Below, piece by piece: positions 42,220-50,693 of a stretch of 64,000 bases of DNA (positions are counted from its first letter, which is position 1; the number at the start of each line of letters is the position of its first letter). The notes under the pieces were generated by a model. The model was not told where the DNA came from. It saw nothing but the letters and a program-made list of their open reading frames with translations, and did no database searches. The translations under genes and the position numbers were made by a program. The stretch covers positions 1,116,001 through 1,180,000 of the forward strand of contig OZ244212.1 of the NCBI GenBank assembly GCA_965216695.1. Direction: 5' to 3'. The DNA is from G965216695 sp965216695. GTDB taxonomy: Bacteria > Pseudomonadota > Gammaproteobacteria > Pseudomonadales > Azotimanducaceae.

Positions 42220-42573
42220 ATGAAGATAGCGTACTCTCTGCTGCTGGTTCTGAGTTTGCTGGTAGAAGCACTCGCCGCCGCCTCGTTGATCGGCGGACCC
42301 GACGGCGTAGCCGTTGCAGGCCGCGGCGAACAGTGGGCGATGCACTACGGCTTCGCGGCGCTCGCAATCGCGAGTTTGAGTTTGTGGGCCTGGCCGTCAC
42401 GCACCGACAAACGGGTAGTTACGGTGGTGCTCGGAATGCTGTCGACCTTTCACTCCGCCATTCTGCTTTCGCTGCTGATCGCCGGCGACCAGCCCGCGGG
42501 TGTCGTAATCCACGCGGTCCTCGCATCGTCGAGCATTGCGCTCTTCTTTCTGCGCAGTCGTTGGACAAGCTGA
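42220..42573 (+). CDS. Small integral membrane protein, unknown function
   Basis: A 117-residue protein made almost entirely of hydrophobic helices: about residues 1-26, 40-60, 68-88 and 94-112. I do not recognise a named family. The ATG at 42220 gives a first helix directly; upstream codons in frame are antisense or shadow sequence of the MauG-like gene. Its TGA is six bases before the GTG of the next LLM gene, so the two are probably cotranslated. Confidence 0.65.
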   Translation: MKIAYSLLLVLSLLVEALAAASLIGGPDGVAVAGRGEQWAMHYGFAALAIASLSLWAWPSRTDKRVVTVVLGMLSTFHSAILLSLLIAGDQPAGVVIHAVLASSSIALFFLRSRWTS

Positions 42574-42578
42574 GCGGC

Positions 42579-43379
42579 GTGGACATTGGCATCAATATTC
42601 GTGCGATGGGTGTGCAATCCACCCCGGACATCATCCGTTCGATCCTGCTCGAAGCCGAGCAGGCTGGGGTCGCGTCGGCGTGGATCTCCGAGCACATTGC
42701 CATTCCGCCCGACGACGCCGAAGGGTCGGGTGGACGATATCTGGATCCGCTGACGACCCTCGGCTGGATGGCCGGCCAGACCCGCACCATCCGATTGGGC
42801 ACGAGCGTACTGATTCTGCCCTACCGACGCGCATTGCCGACCGCCAAGGCCGTCGCTACGTTGCAGGAATTGTCCGGCGGCCGGCTGCTGTTGGGTGTTG
42901 GCATCGGTTGGATGCAGGCGGAGTTTGATGCGCTCGGTATCGAGCGCGTTCAGCGCGGCCGCACCACCGACGACATGCTGCGCTTTCTGAGGGAATGTTT
43001 CGCAAACGACATCGTCGAGCGGAACGGCCAGCCGTTTCTATTCAAGCCGCGGCCTCCGCGTCCGCCGATCTTCATCGGCGGCAGCGCACCGCATGCTGTG
43101 GAACGCGCGCTGACGCTCGGCGATGGCTGGATGCCAATGGGTCGACCGGATGCACTGGCAGAAGCGATCCGGGACTACCGTGCGCGCGCCGCCGAACGCG
43201 GACACCCGGGTCTTCTGGCGCTATTCGTGCGCTGGAATCCGGACGATCCGGATGGCAACCGCGTCCGTCTCGAACAGTGCGCCGACGCGGGCGCGACCAC
43301 CGCCATCGTTTCGATGCCGTACAACGACGCGGAGGACTGGCTCTCCACACTGGCAGCACTGCAACGTTTCCAATCCTAA
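42579..43379 (+). CDS. LLM class F420-dependent oxidoreductase
   Basis: A 266-residue luciferase-like protein, slightly short for the family. Blocks: ILLEAEQAGVASAWISEHIA, RTIRLGTSVLILPYRRALPTAKAVATLQELSGGRLLLGVGIGW, RPPIFIGGSAPHAVERALTLGDGW and a C-terminal AGATTAIVSMPYND. This resembles the TIGR03619-type F420 enzymes. The GTG at 42579 precedes DIGINIRAMG, the first barrel strand. It is one of six LLM genes here and is convergent with the DoxX gene. Confidence 0.85.
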   Translation: MDIGINIRAMGVQSTPDIIRSILLEAEQAGVASAWISEHIAIPPDDAEGSGGRYLDPLTTLGWMAGQTRTIRLGTSVLILPYRRALPTAKAVATLQELSGGRLLLGVGIGWMQAEFDALGIERVQRGRTTDDMLRFLRECFANDIVERNGQPFLFKPRPPRPPIFIGGSAPHAVERALTLGDGWMPMGRPDALAEAIRDYRARAAERGHPGLLALFVRWNPDDPDGNRVRLEQCADAGATTAIVSMPYNDAEDWLSTLAALQRFQS

Positions 43380-43385
43380 CAATGC

Positions 43386-43407
43386 GCGTACGCCGCGGGG
43401 CGTACGC
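43386..43407. terminator. Hairpin between convergent LLM and DoxX genes
   Basis: GCGTACGCC (43386-43394) and GGCGTACGC (43399-43407) form a perfect 9-bp stem with the loop GCGG in the 37-base gap between two convergent genes. There is no T-tract on either side. It may serve as a bidirectional terminator. Confidence 0.6.
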
Positions 43408-43416
43408 AGACCACAC

Positions 43417-43827
43417 TCAGGGATCTGGTCGAACTTCGGATCGGGTTCCTGCAACGAACAGCAGCCCCGCCATGATCGCCAGGTTTTTTATGAAGTTCTG
43501 CATCTCGTGCGCCGACGTCGTACTTTCGTATTCATTCCAGAAATCGTGCATGAATACGTTGATCACGAGCGTCAGCGCAGCAAGGACGAGCGCCATCATT
43601 TGCTGGCGCCAACCGATCAGAAGGCAGAGCCCCCCGCCCACCTGAATGGCGATTGTAAGCACCAGCAGTACCGGCACGAGCGGCACACCGTGCAGCGCCA
43701 TGTACTCGGACGTGGCACCAAACCCGGTAACCTTCGAGAGTCCCGGCACAATGAAATACAGCCCGAGCAGCACGCGGCCCGTCAGTGCAAGCGGACGCTC
43801 GAGCGCCGATGGAAACGCGCCTAACAC
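43417..43827 (-). CDS. DoxX family membrane protein
   Basis: A 136-residue four-helix membrane protein of the DoxX family: GRVLLGLYFIVPGLSKVTGF, then EYMALHGVPLVPVLLVLTIAIQVGGGLCLLIG, ALVLAALTLVINVFMHDFW and a last helix NFIKNLAIMAGLLFVAG. The function is uncertain; relatives act in thiosulfate oxidation or redox stress. It starts with GTG at 43827, three bases after the stop of the cupin gene, so the two form an operon. Confidence 0.88.
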   Translation of the reverse strand: MLGAFPSALERPLALTGRVLLGLYFIVPGLSKVTGFGATSEYMALHGVPLVPVLLVLTIAIQVGGGLCLLIGWRQQMMALVLAALTLVINVFMHDFWNEYESTTSAHEMQNFIKNLAIMAGLLFVAGTRSEVRPDP

Positions 43828-43830
43828 GAA

Positions 43831-44310
43831 TCAGCCGCCGCTGGCTTCGGCGGTGATGTCTATGCCCATATCGGCATCGCCACCGGCCTTGGCGGCATCC
43901 CGCATCCGGGCGAGTTCTTCCCAACTCAGATAGTTGGTCAGTCCGTCCTCGTCGTAGAAGATGACCGGGCCTTCGCACACGAACAGATACTCGGTGTCCT
44001 CAAGCGCAATCGTCGCTCCATGGAGCACGCCGTTCGGTTCGTAGTCATAGTCGCCTGCGTTGAGCACGCCGTCGCGCACCTGCAACTTGCCCTTCAACAC
44101 GTACGTGTGCGCATCGGACAGATGCTTGTGCGGCGCGGCCGTGTAGCCCTTCTTCCAGCGGAACAACGCCACCCAGCGTCCGGTCTCCGCACCGGTCCAC
44201 AGCACCTTCATCCAGGCCTGGCCCGGCTCGGTCTCAATCCAGGGTTCGTCGGCGCGAACGATAATGTCCGCAAGTTGATCGTTGATCGGTTCAATCGTTT
44301 GCAGCGGCAT
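43831..44310 (-). CDS. Cupin domain protein, 2,4'-dihydroxyacetophenone dioxygenase-like
   Basis: A 159-residue single-domain cupin. The metal ligands are in PHKHLSDAHTYVLKG (two His, and a third His or acidic residue) and a His in EPNGVLHGATIAL. The overall pattern resembles 2,4'-dihydroxyacetophenone dioxygenase and acetylacetone-cleaving (Dke1) proteins, which cleave C-C bonds next to a ketone with Fe(II) and oxygen. This is a family resemblance, not a proven activity. GGGAGGTAGC precedes the ATG. The DoxX gene follows directly. Confidence 0.8.
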   Translation of the reverse strand: MPLQTIEPINDQLADIIVRADEPWIETEPGQAWMKVLWTGAETGRWVALFRWKKGYTAAPHKHLSDAHTYVLKGKLQVRDGVLNAGDYDYEPNGVLHGATIALEDTEYLFVCEGPVIFYDEDGLTNYLSWEELARMRDAAKAGGDADMGIDITAEASGG

Positions 44311-44345
44311 GGCGCTACCTCCCGAAGTGCGTTTGATTCACATGT

Positions 44346-44360
44346 CCGGGGCAACCCCGG
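44346..44360. repeat. REP-like small hairpin
   Basis: CCGGGG-CAA-CCCCGG followed by TCCCTACC lies between the cupin and the hypothetical gene, which are divergent. Read on the minus strand, GGTAGGGACCGGGGTTGCCC resembles intergenic REP-type sequences I recall from other Proteobacteria. Only this copy is seen here. Confidence 0.4.
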
Positions 44361-44472
44361 TCCCTACCTCCGGCCCAGTATAGCGCTGCCGCCGCACCCG
44401 CCGCACCCGACTCATTGCGCTCGGACACGTATTTCCTCACACTCGAACCGCACGCACGCACTGGATACCGGG

Positions 44473-45102
44473 GTGAACACACAAAAACTGCGCGAAGCAG
44501 AGGCTCTGTTTCTACAGATGTATCCGGCCGGATTCGACGACGAGGCCATGGCAGAGGTTCGCAAAAAGCACAACGTTGCCAAACTTTCCGAGTTTGCTCG
44601 ACAAGCGCTGGCCAAAAAAAGCTTCACAAATACCGGCCAGGTACTCGACGATATCGTCAAGATCGTGACTCGCTCGTCGATGATCTCGATGTTCGAGAAG
44701 CCCAAATTTCGCGACTTCGTCGGCGGGCTCGGCACCGACGACCGGGACCGCCTTGCTGCCGGATATCAGCGTCTGCTGCACGGCAGCCAGCGCAAAGGCT
44801 TCGACGAGATTCTGGCTGTGCTCAGCGACGGTAAGCTTGCGAAATGGAGCCTGATGACGATCGTGCCGTACCACTACCGTCCGACGCGGGATGTGTTCGT
44901 TAAACCCACCACCACCAAAAACGCGATCCGAATCTTCGAATTGCCGGACTTGGAATACAAACCTCGGCCCAGCTGGGACTTCTACGAGCGCTACCGTGCC
45001 ACCATCAACGACATGAAGCAGAGCGTCCATCCATCGTTGTCACCCAACAACGCCGCGTTCACCGGGTTTCTGATGATGATGACGGGCGAACGTACAGGCT
45101 GA
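44473..45102 (+). CDS. Conserved-looking hypothetical protein
   Basis: I do not recognise this 209-residue protein. It is soluble, charged and rich in helix-forming residues, with no signal peptide or membrane segment. Features: LREAEALFLQMYPAGFDDE near the N-terminus, a central KFRDFVGGLGTDDRDRLAAG, and SLMTIVPYHYRPTRDVFVKP followed by LEYKPRPSWDFYERYR, an aromatic-rich part that looks like a fold core. It starts at the GTG at 44473 after GGGG. Good codon usage and a clear end support a real gene. It precedes the Baeyer-Villiger monooxygenase gene by 84 bases. Confidence 0.65.
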   Translation: MNTQKLREAEALFLQMYPAGFDDEAMAEVRKKHNVAKLSEFARQALAKKSFTNTGQVLDDIVKIVTRSSMISMFEKPKFRDFVGGLGTDDRDRLAAGYQRLLHGSQRKGFDEILAVLSDGKLAKWSLMTIVPYHYRPTRDVFVKPTTTKNAIRIFELPDLEYKPRPSWDFYERYRATINDMKQSVHPSLSPNNAAFTGFLMMMTGERTG

Positions 45103-45186
45103 CGCTGCTCCGGCGCATCTCCCGCGGTTGCCCTGCCCGACCAATCGCAATAAGGTTTCGGATCGCAAATCAATCACGGTAGACGC

Positions 45187-46791
45187 ATGACCGGTAAAGA
45201 CGAACGCCTGGACGCGGTGGTAGTAGGCGCAGGATTCGCCGGCTTGTATATGTTGCACCTGTTGCGCAAGCAGGGGCTGCGCGTTCAGGGTTACGAACGG
45301 GGCTCGGGGGTCGGTGGAACCTGGTACTGGAACCGGTATCCCGGCTGTCGCTGCGATGTAGAAAGCATGGAGTACTCCTATCAGTTCTCCGAAGAACTGG
45401 AACAGCAGTGGGAGTGGACCGAGCGCTACTCCGCCCAGCCCGAAATTCTCGCGTACGCGCAACACGTCGCCGAGTCATTCGATCTGCTGCCCCTGATCCA
45501 GTTCGACACATCGATCACGAGCGCTAGGTACAACGACGCCACGCACAGCTGGCGCGTTCGCTCGGACCGCGGCGACGAAGTTTCCGCCCGATTCCTCATC
45601 ATGGCTACCGGCTGCCTGTCCGCCGCCAACGTGCCCGACTTTCCAGGCCTGGATTCGTTCGAAGGGGCAACCTACCACACCGGCCAGTGGCCTCGTGAGG
45701 GTGTCAGTTTCGAAGGACAACGGGTCGGTATCATTGGAACGGGGTCGTCGGCGATTCAATCCATACCGCTGATCGCCGAACAGGCACGGGAACTGACGGT
45801 GTTTCAACGCACGCCCAATTTCAGCATCCCGGCGCAGAACGCACCCATCGACGCCGATCTGGTGGCGCGCATCAAGGCAAACTATCGCGACCTGCGCGCG
45901 CGCAACAAGATGCAGCACGCCGCGTTCGGCGCGGACTATCCCCGCCACACCGATTCGGTGCTCGACGCCACGCCCGAGGAACGCGAACGGCGTTTCGAGG
46001 AACACTGGCAGCTGGGCGGCTTCATGTTTCTGGGCGCGTTCGCGGACATCGGCCTCAACGAGGAAGCAAACCACTACGCCGCCGAATTCGTACGGAACAA
46101 AATCCGCACCATCGTCGACGATCCGGACACCGCCGAGCTGCTTTGCCCGGATACCGTAATTGGGTGCAAACGGCTGTGCGCCGATACCGGTTATTTCCAG
46201 ACGTACAACTTAGACCACGTGCACCTGGTGGACGTTAGCCAGCATGCCATCGAGCGCCTGACACCGAGGGGTCTGGTCACCGCCGGCAAGGCGTACGAGT
46301 TCGACGCAATCGTCTTCGCCACCGGCTTCGATGCGATGACCGGCGCGCTGCTTGGAATCGACATCCGCGGCGCCCAGGGCGTGCGGTTGTCGGACCGATG
46401 GCGCGAAGGTCCGCGAACGTACCTCGGTTTGATGACCGCCGGTTTCCCGAACCTGTTCATGATGACCGGCCCCGGCAGCCCATCTGTGCTGGCGAACATG
46501 ATCACCGGCGTGGAACAACACGCCGAGTTCATTACCGACGCAATCACCTGGTGCGACGACCAGGGCATTCAAGCCATCGAAGCCGACCCGGCAGCCCAGG
46601 ACGAGTGGGTAGAGGTGGTAAACATGCGCTCCGAACTCACGCTGTATCCGCGTTGCAACTCGTGGTATCTCGGCGCCAACGTGCCCGGCAAACCCCGCGT
46701 GTTCATGCCGTACATCGGGTTTCCCGACTACACCGACAAGCTCACCGAGGTAGTGCGCAACGGCTACGAGGGTTTTGCCACAACCGGGTGA
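45187..46791 (+). CDS. Flavin-containing Baeyer-Villiger monooxygenase
   Basis: A 534-residue class B flavoprotein. GAGFAGLYMLHLLRKQG binds FAD, GVGGTWYWNRYPGCRCD is the second FAD contact, and GIIGTGSSAIQSIP binds NADPH. The BVMO fingerprint FxGxxxHTxxWP is present exactly as FEGATYHTGQWP. The enzyme inserts an oxygen next to a ketone to form an ester or lactone; cyclohexanone- and phenylacetone-type enzymes have this layout. The substrate is unknown, though cyclic or steroid ketones fit the neighbourhood. It is convergent with the TetR gene. Confidence 0.93.
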   Translation: MTGKDERLDAVVVGAGFAGLYMLHLLRKQGLRVQGYERGSGVGGTWYWNRYPGCRCDVESMEYSYQFSEELEQQWEWTERYSAQPEILAYAQHVAESFDLLPLIQFDTSITSARYNDATHSWRVRSDRGDEVSARFLIMATGCLSAANVPDFPGLDSFEGATYHTGQWPREGVSFEGQRVGIIGTGSSAIQSIPLIAEQARELTVFQRTPNFSIPAQNAPIDADLVARIKANYRDLRARNKMQHAAFGADYPRHTDSVLDATPEERERRFEEHWQLGGFMFLGAFADIGLNEEANHYAAEFVRNKIRTIVDDPDTAELLCPDTVIGCKRLCADTGYFQTYNLDHVHLVDVSQHAIERLTPRGLVTAGKAYEFDAIVFATGFDAMTGALLGIDIRGAQGVRLSDRWREGPRTYLGLMTAGFPNLFMMTGPGSPSVLANMITGVEQHAEFITDAITWCDDQGIQAIEADPAAQDEWVEVVNMRSELTLYPRCNSWYLGANVPGKPRVFMPYIGFPDYTDKLTEVVRNGYEGFATTG

Positions 46792-46809
46792 ACGAATTAT
46801 TCAATTCGT
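46792..46809. terminator. Short hairpin at the BVMO/TetR junction
   Basis: ACGAATT-ATTC-AATTCGT forms a 7-bp stem with a 4-base loop directly after the BVMO stop and across the convergent TetR stop. It is AT-rich and weak for a terminator. Confidence 0.3.
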
Positions 46810-47376
46810 GATGAACATCCCTGCGTAGCACCGGCCCACATCGAGAATCGGCGCCTTCGAACGCCGCACCCGAGCAACGATCAGCGCGCCTTCCATTGCG
46901 CTAACCAGCAGCTGCGCCTGCTTTTTCGCAGCGCTGGGCGAACCGCCGTGCGACCGGAAAACGGACGCGATGATTGCAATCCAGCGATCAAACGCAGCCA
47001 CTCCAGCGGCCGCAATCCGTTCGTTCTGCGGCACGGTTTCCAACAACGTGGTGGCGATCGGACAGCCTGAACCGTAGTCCGACTCCGCCATCCACTGCGC
47101 GAGGGTACGCGCGTAGCGTTTCACGAAGGCGTGCGGATCGTCCGGATGCCGGGCGCGCGCGTTGTCCAGCATCTCGGCCATACGTTCGCCAGCGAGCGCC
47201 ACGGCGGCCTCGGCCAGTGCTTCTTTGCCCTCTGGAAAGTAGTGGTACAACGACCCTTTCGGTGCACCGCTCTCCGCCAGAATCTGTGTAAGACCGGTGG
47301 ATGCAAACCCTTGGCGACGGAACAGCCGCATTGCCGTCTGCACAAGATTCGCGCGGTGTTTCGAATGTCTGGGCAC
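46801..47376 (-). CDS. TetR/AcrR family transcriptional regulator
   Basis: A 191-residue regulator. The N-terminal helix-turn-helix is TGLTQILAESGAPKGSLYHYFPEGKEAL, the standard TetR form; the C-terminal ligand domain has SGCPIATTLLETVPQNE, as in the TetR_C group of LfrR/YxaF-like proteins. The gene is divergent from the enoyl-CoA hydratase gene and the 84-base gap holds a 24-bp perfect palindrome that is very likely its operator. It probably represses itself and the hydratase gene until an acyl-CoA, aldehyde or other ligand binds. Confidence 0.92.
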   Translation of the reverse strand: MPRHSKHRANLVQTAMRLFRRQGFASTGLTQILAESGAPKGSLYHYFPEGKEALAEAAVALAGERMAEMLDNARARHPDDPHAFVKRYARTLAQWMAESDYGSGCPIATTLLETVPQNERIAAAGVAAFDRWIAIIASVFRSHGGSPSAAKKQAQLLVSAMEGALIVARVRRSKAPILDVGRCYAGMFITN

Positions 47377-47409
47377 GGTTAGGGCTCCTTATTACCGAGC
47401 GCCGTTTGC

Positions 47410-47433
47410 AAAATAGACCAATTGGTCTATTTT
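47410..47433. promoter_or_regulatory. 24-bp perfect palindrome, predicted TetR operator
   Basis: The 24 bases are two perfect 12-base halves, AAAATAGACCAA and TTGGTCTATTTT. The core TAGACC-AATT-GGTCTA is the box type bound by NemR-like TetR regulators. It lies between the divergent TetR and enoyl-CoA hydratase genes, 34 bases from the TetR start and 27 bases from the hydratase start, so one bound dimer could control both. Confidence 0.8.
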
Positions 47434-47460
47434 ATAGCAATCACATGCGAGGTGCACAAA

Positions 47461-48132
47461 ATGAATACCCAATTGGATATCGACGGCGACATCGGCTGGA
47501 TCACGGTAGATGACGGCAAGGCGAACGCGATGTCGACCGACCTTCTTTTGGAGATCAGTGCCCGTTTGGAGGAAACCGCAGACAAGGCAAGGGTTACGGT
47601 GCTGGAAGGACGCGAAGGCATATTCTCCGCCGGCTTCGACATGAAGACCTTCACACGCACGCCCGCGGAAGTTGCGGCAATGCTCAACGCGGGCGTTTCC
47701 CTCATTGTCCGCATGCTCGAGCATCCACACCCCATCGTCGGCGCCTGCACCGGACACGCATACCCAATGGGCGCGTTCCTGCTTCTGTCGTCCGATGTGC
47801 GCATCGGTATCGACGGGCCCTATCGGATCGGAATGAACGAGGTAGCCATTGGGCTAGCGGTGCCAAAGTTCGCGCTTGCGCTCGCGAGCGCAAAACTCAC
47901 GCCAACCGCGGTGAACGCCATTCTGAGCGGGCGGCTGTTTTCCCCGCACGACGCAGTCCGCGCCGGCTACCTCGATCGTGTGTGTGACGCGCGTGAGCAT
48001 CAAACGGCGGTAGCCGAGGCGGCGGCGGTCGCCTCCGCGGTGGACCCGGCGGCATACCGCGAAACAAAGTTCCGGATCAACGGCCCGTTGTGTGCACAGA
48101 TCCGAGCGGCTGCCGCCGAGTTTCAACCGTGA
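47461..48132 (+). CDS. Enoyl-CoA hydratase/isomerase (crotonase) family protein
   Basis: A 223-residue crotonase-fold protein, shorter than the usual 255-260. FSAGFDMKTF is the first oxyanion segment; ACTGHAYPMGAFLLLSSDVRIG replaces the common GxxxGGGxxLA motif, so Ala/Pro/Met occupy part of the second oxyanion loop. The two catalytic Glu positions of hydratases are not both evident: EVAIGL has one. It may be an isomerase or hydrolase-type member. GAGG lies before the ATG. Expression is probably under the divergent TetR regulator. Confidence 0.85.
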   Translation: MNTQLDIDGDIGWITVDDGKANAMSTDLLLEISARLEETADKARVTVLEGREGIFSAGFDMKTFTRTPAEVAAMLNAGVSLIVRMLEHPHPIVGACTGHAYPMGAFLLLSSDVRIGIDGPYRIGMNEVAIGLAVPKFALALASAKLTPTAVNAILSGRLFSPHDAVRAGYLDRVCDAREHQTAVAEAAAVASAVDPAAYRETKFRINGPLCAQIRAAAAEFQP

Positions 48133-48235
48133 ATCGGCCGACAACCTTCGGACAGCCCCCGGTAAGTCCGATGTCGCCCGGACGCTGCTTGAGGCACAAT
48201 TGCCGTCAATCACTAACAGTCTGGAACGCAACCAC

Positions 48236-49093
48236 ATGAAATTCGGATTGATCCCCATCAACATCGGCGTCGCCGATCAGGCCCAGATGGTGGGCGTCGC
48301 AACATTGGCGGAACGCAGCGGCTTCGAATCCGTCTGGACGTTCGAACATGTGATCGTGCCCGAAGACTACGTGTCCAAGTACCCGTACGACGCCAGCGGT
48401 AAGATGGGCGCAGCTCCGGACACGACGTTCGTTGATCCGCTGATCGCCTTGTCCGCAATCGCTGCGGCCACACAAACGTTGCGCCTCGGAACCGGGGTGA
48501 ACATTCTCTCGCAGGCAAACCCGCTGTACATCGCCAAACAGGCTGCAAGTCTCGACTTCGTGTCCAACGGGCGTTTCATGCTCGGCGTCGGCATCGGATG
48601 GTTGCGCGAAGAGTTCGAAGCGCTGGGTGTTCCGTTTGAACGTCGCGGCGCCCGGTTCGACGACTACGTTCAAGCGCTCAAGAAAGTGTGGTCCGGCGAG
48701 ACAGTGGAACACAAAAGCGACTTCATCCAGTGGTCCGGGTTCAAGAGCTATCCGCTGCCCGTTCAGAAACCCCACCTGCCGATCATTACCGGCGGCGCTG
48801 CCGGCAAAATCTTCGAGCGCACCGCCGCCCACGCGAACGGCTGGTTTGCGCCAATGAACGATCCGAAAGCCCTCACTGACGCGCTAGGGCAGCTGGCGTC
48901 CGCCTGTGACCGGCTAGGCCGCGACCCGTCCGAGATCGAGATCACCTGCATGTGGCCGGGGCGCGGCGGCAAAGAAGCAGTCGAAGCGCTCGCCGAGGTT
49001 GGCGTCTCGCGGCTGGTAATACCGCTCTTTGCACTCGGCGCGAACCCCGCGGAAGGGATTCAGAAGATTGCTGAGGAAGTGATCGCCGGATGA
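48236..49093 (+). CDS. LLM class F420-dependent oxidoreductase (TIGR03619-like)
   Basis: A 285-residue luciferase-like protein. TLAERSGFESVWTFEHVIVPEDY, TLRLGTGVNILSQANPLYIAKQAASLDFVSNGRFMLGVGIGW and LPIITGGAAGKIFERTAAHANGW are close to the TIGR03619 predicted F420 oxidoreductases. The ATG at 48236 opens the KFGLIPINIG strand. It is on the same strand 103 bases after the enoyl-CoA hydratase gene and may share its regulation. Confidence 0.87.
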   Translation: MKFGLIPINIGVADQAQMVGVATLAERSGFESVWTFEHVIVPEDYVSKYPYDASGKMGAAPDTTFVDPLIALSAIAAATQTLRLGTGVNILSQANPLYIAKQAASLDFVSNGRFMLGVGIGWLREEFEALGVPFERRGARFDDYVQALKKVWSGETVEHKSDFIQWSGFKSYPLPVQKPHLPIITGGAAGKIFERTAAHANGWFAPMNDPKALTDALGQLASACDRLGRDPSEIEITCMWPGRGGKEAVEALAEVGVSRLVIPLFALGANPAEGIQKIAEEVIAG

Positions 49094-49178
49094 ACGCAGT
49101 GTTCGGCGCGCTGCACCATCCCGGGTTGCGCCCGATGCGTATCGCACCGATACTCGTATGGAAAACACGAGGAACAGC

Positions 49179-50693
49179 ATGATGAAGTTTGTCATCTGTG
49201 CCCTGCTGGTGGTTGCAACCTGGATCGCCACGCCGGTGGACGCTGCCAAGCCCGTCTGCGGCGACGGCATCTGCAACGGCCCCGAAACCGCTGCGTCGTG
49301 CCCCGGCGACTGCGCCATAAACCCACCTGTCTGCGGCGACGGTGTCTGCGACGGCGCCGAAGACTGCAGCTCCTGCAGCGACGACTGCGGCGTATGCCCG
49401 CCAAGCGGTGGCTGCAACAACAATGGTATCTGCAACGTCGGCGAAGACTGCACGAGCTGCAGCGATTGTCCGGGCGTGGTGAGCGGCAAAAAATCCGATC
49501 GATACTGTTGTGGTGAGATCATCGGCGGTTCGATGTTCTGCGGTACCGCGGGTCAATGCGGCCCGAGCTGCGGCGCGCCGGGTCCGATCTGTGGCGACGG
49601 CATTGTGGAGCCACCAGAAACCTGTGACGACGGCGGTACCACACCCGGCGACGGCTGCGACGAGTTTTGTCAGGAAGAACCGGCGGGGCCGATCTGCGGC
49701 AACGGTGTGCTCGAGACCGGCGAAGAGTGTGACGACGGCAACACCGCGTCCGGCGACGGATGCGATGCCGATTGCCAGATTGAACCGCCGACCGCGTCCG
49801 TGCCGACCAACCAGTTCAACATCGGCGATTCGATCGGCGAAGGTGAGGCGATGGACGGAACCATCGGCAGCAGCGTGCACGAATCCGTGTGGAGCACCGG
49901 CTACCTGGGCAGCGACGCCATCGCATCCCTCAACGAGCGTTTCGAGGCCACCGATGCGTCCACCTACTACGAAAACAACGCCACCCGCGATGCAGCCTTC
50001 AACAAGGCCGTTAGCGGTTCTGTGATGGCAGACTTTGCCGCACAGGCGCAGGGTGTCGTAGCCGACGTCGCCACCACGCCAAGCAATGACGCGGGTCAGA
50101 TCAGCGTTTTACTGGGAAACAACGACGTTTGTGCCGACAGCCTCGCTGCCATGACACCCCTCACTACCTTCGAAGCGCAGTTCCGAGCCGGGTTGGACGT
50201 GCTCGCGGCCAGTGCAACAACCCGCAATGCGACGATTCACGTGTCGTCCATTCCCGCGATCTACTGGCTCTGGGAGTCACGGTCCACAGACTCCGTGCTG
50301 AGCTGGTGTCGTCTGTTCGCGTGGCCGAACGTACCCTGCCAGAATCTCCTCGGCAGCTCGGGCGACGACTGCGCGAGTCAGGCGTCCCGGGAAAATCCGG
50401 ACGTGATCGATCCGGCCGACGGAACCAACTGTGTTCGACGCAAAACGTTCCACGCGCGGATTCGCGACGAGTACAACCCGATTCTGCAGTCGGTGGTGGC
50501 CGAGTACGCCAATCACCCCACGACCCCGCTGCCCAACGTTCAATACATAGACGTGTTCGATATCCGTTTCGATCGCCAACACATCAACGGAGGGGATTGC
50601 TTTCACCCGAGTGCCGAAGGGCACGCGCTGATGGCAGACGAGCAGTACTGCCGGTCCGAGTGGTCTGAAGGAGATACGTCATGCGCACCCTAG
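49179..50693 (+). CDS. Secreted SGNH/GDSL-type hydrolase with N-terminal Cys-rich (DUF4215-like) repeats
   Basis: A 504-residue exported protein. After the signal peptide (residues about 1-22) come short repeats of the type CGDGxCxxxExxxxCxxDC (three or four units), then two longer DUF4215-like units such as CGNGVLETGEECDDGN. From about residue 205 an SGNH hydrolase begins: NIGDSIGEGEA is block I with the Ser, LLGNNDVC block III and GGDCFHPSAEGHALM block V with Asp and His. The Cys-rich part may hold the enzyme on the cell surface; the esterase part would cut lipids or acyl-sugars. ACGAGGAACAGC precedes the ATG at 49179. It overlaps the FKBP gene by 13 bases. Confidence 0.82.
   Translation: MMKFVICALLVVATWIATPVDAAKPVCGDGICNGPETAASCPGDCAINPPVCGDGVCDGAEDCSSCSDDCGVCPPSGGCNNNGICNVGEDCTSCSDCPGVVSGKKSDRYCCGEIIGGSMFCGTAGQCGPSCGAPGPICGDGIVEPPETCDDGGTTPGDGCDEFCQEEPAGPICGNGVLETGEECDDGNTASGDGCDADCQIEPPTASVPTNQFNIGDSIGEGEAMDGTIGSSVHESVWSTGYLGSDAIASLNERFEATDASTYYENNATRDAAFNKAVSGSVMADFAAQAQGVVADVATTPSNDAGQISVLLGNNDVCADSLAAMTPLTTFEAQFRAGLDVLAASATTRNATIHVSSIPAIYWLWESRSTDSVLSWCRLFAWPNVPCQNLLGSSGDDCASQASRENPDVIDPADGTNCVRRKTFHARIRDEYNPILQSVVAEYANHPTTPLPNVQYIDVFDIRFDRQHINGGDCFHPSAEGHALMADEQYCRSEWSEGDTSCAP

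Noticed and set aside
49192..49880. Long antisense open frames opposite the Cys-rich SGNH gene
   Set aside because: They arise from the GGC/GAC codon bias of the repeats and show no domain or ribosome site.
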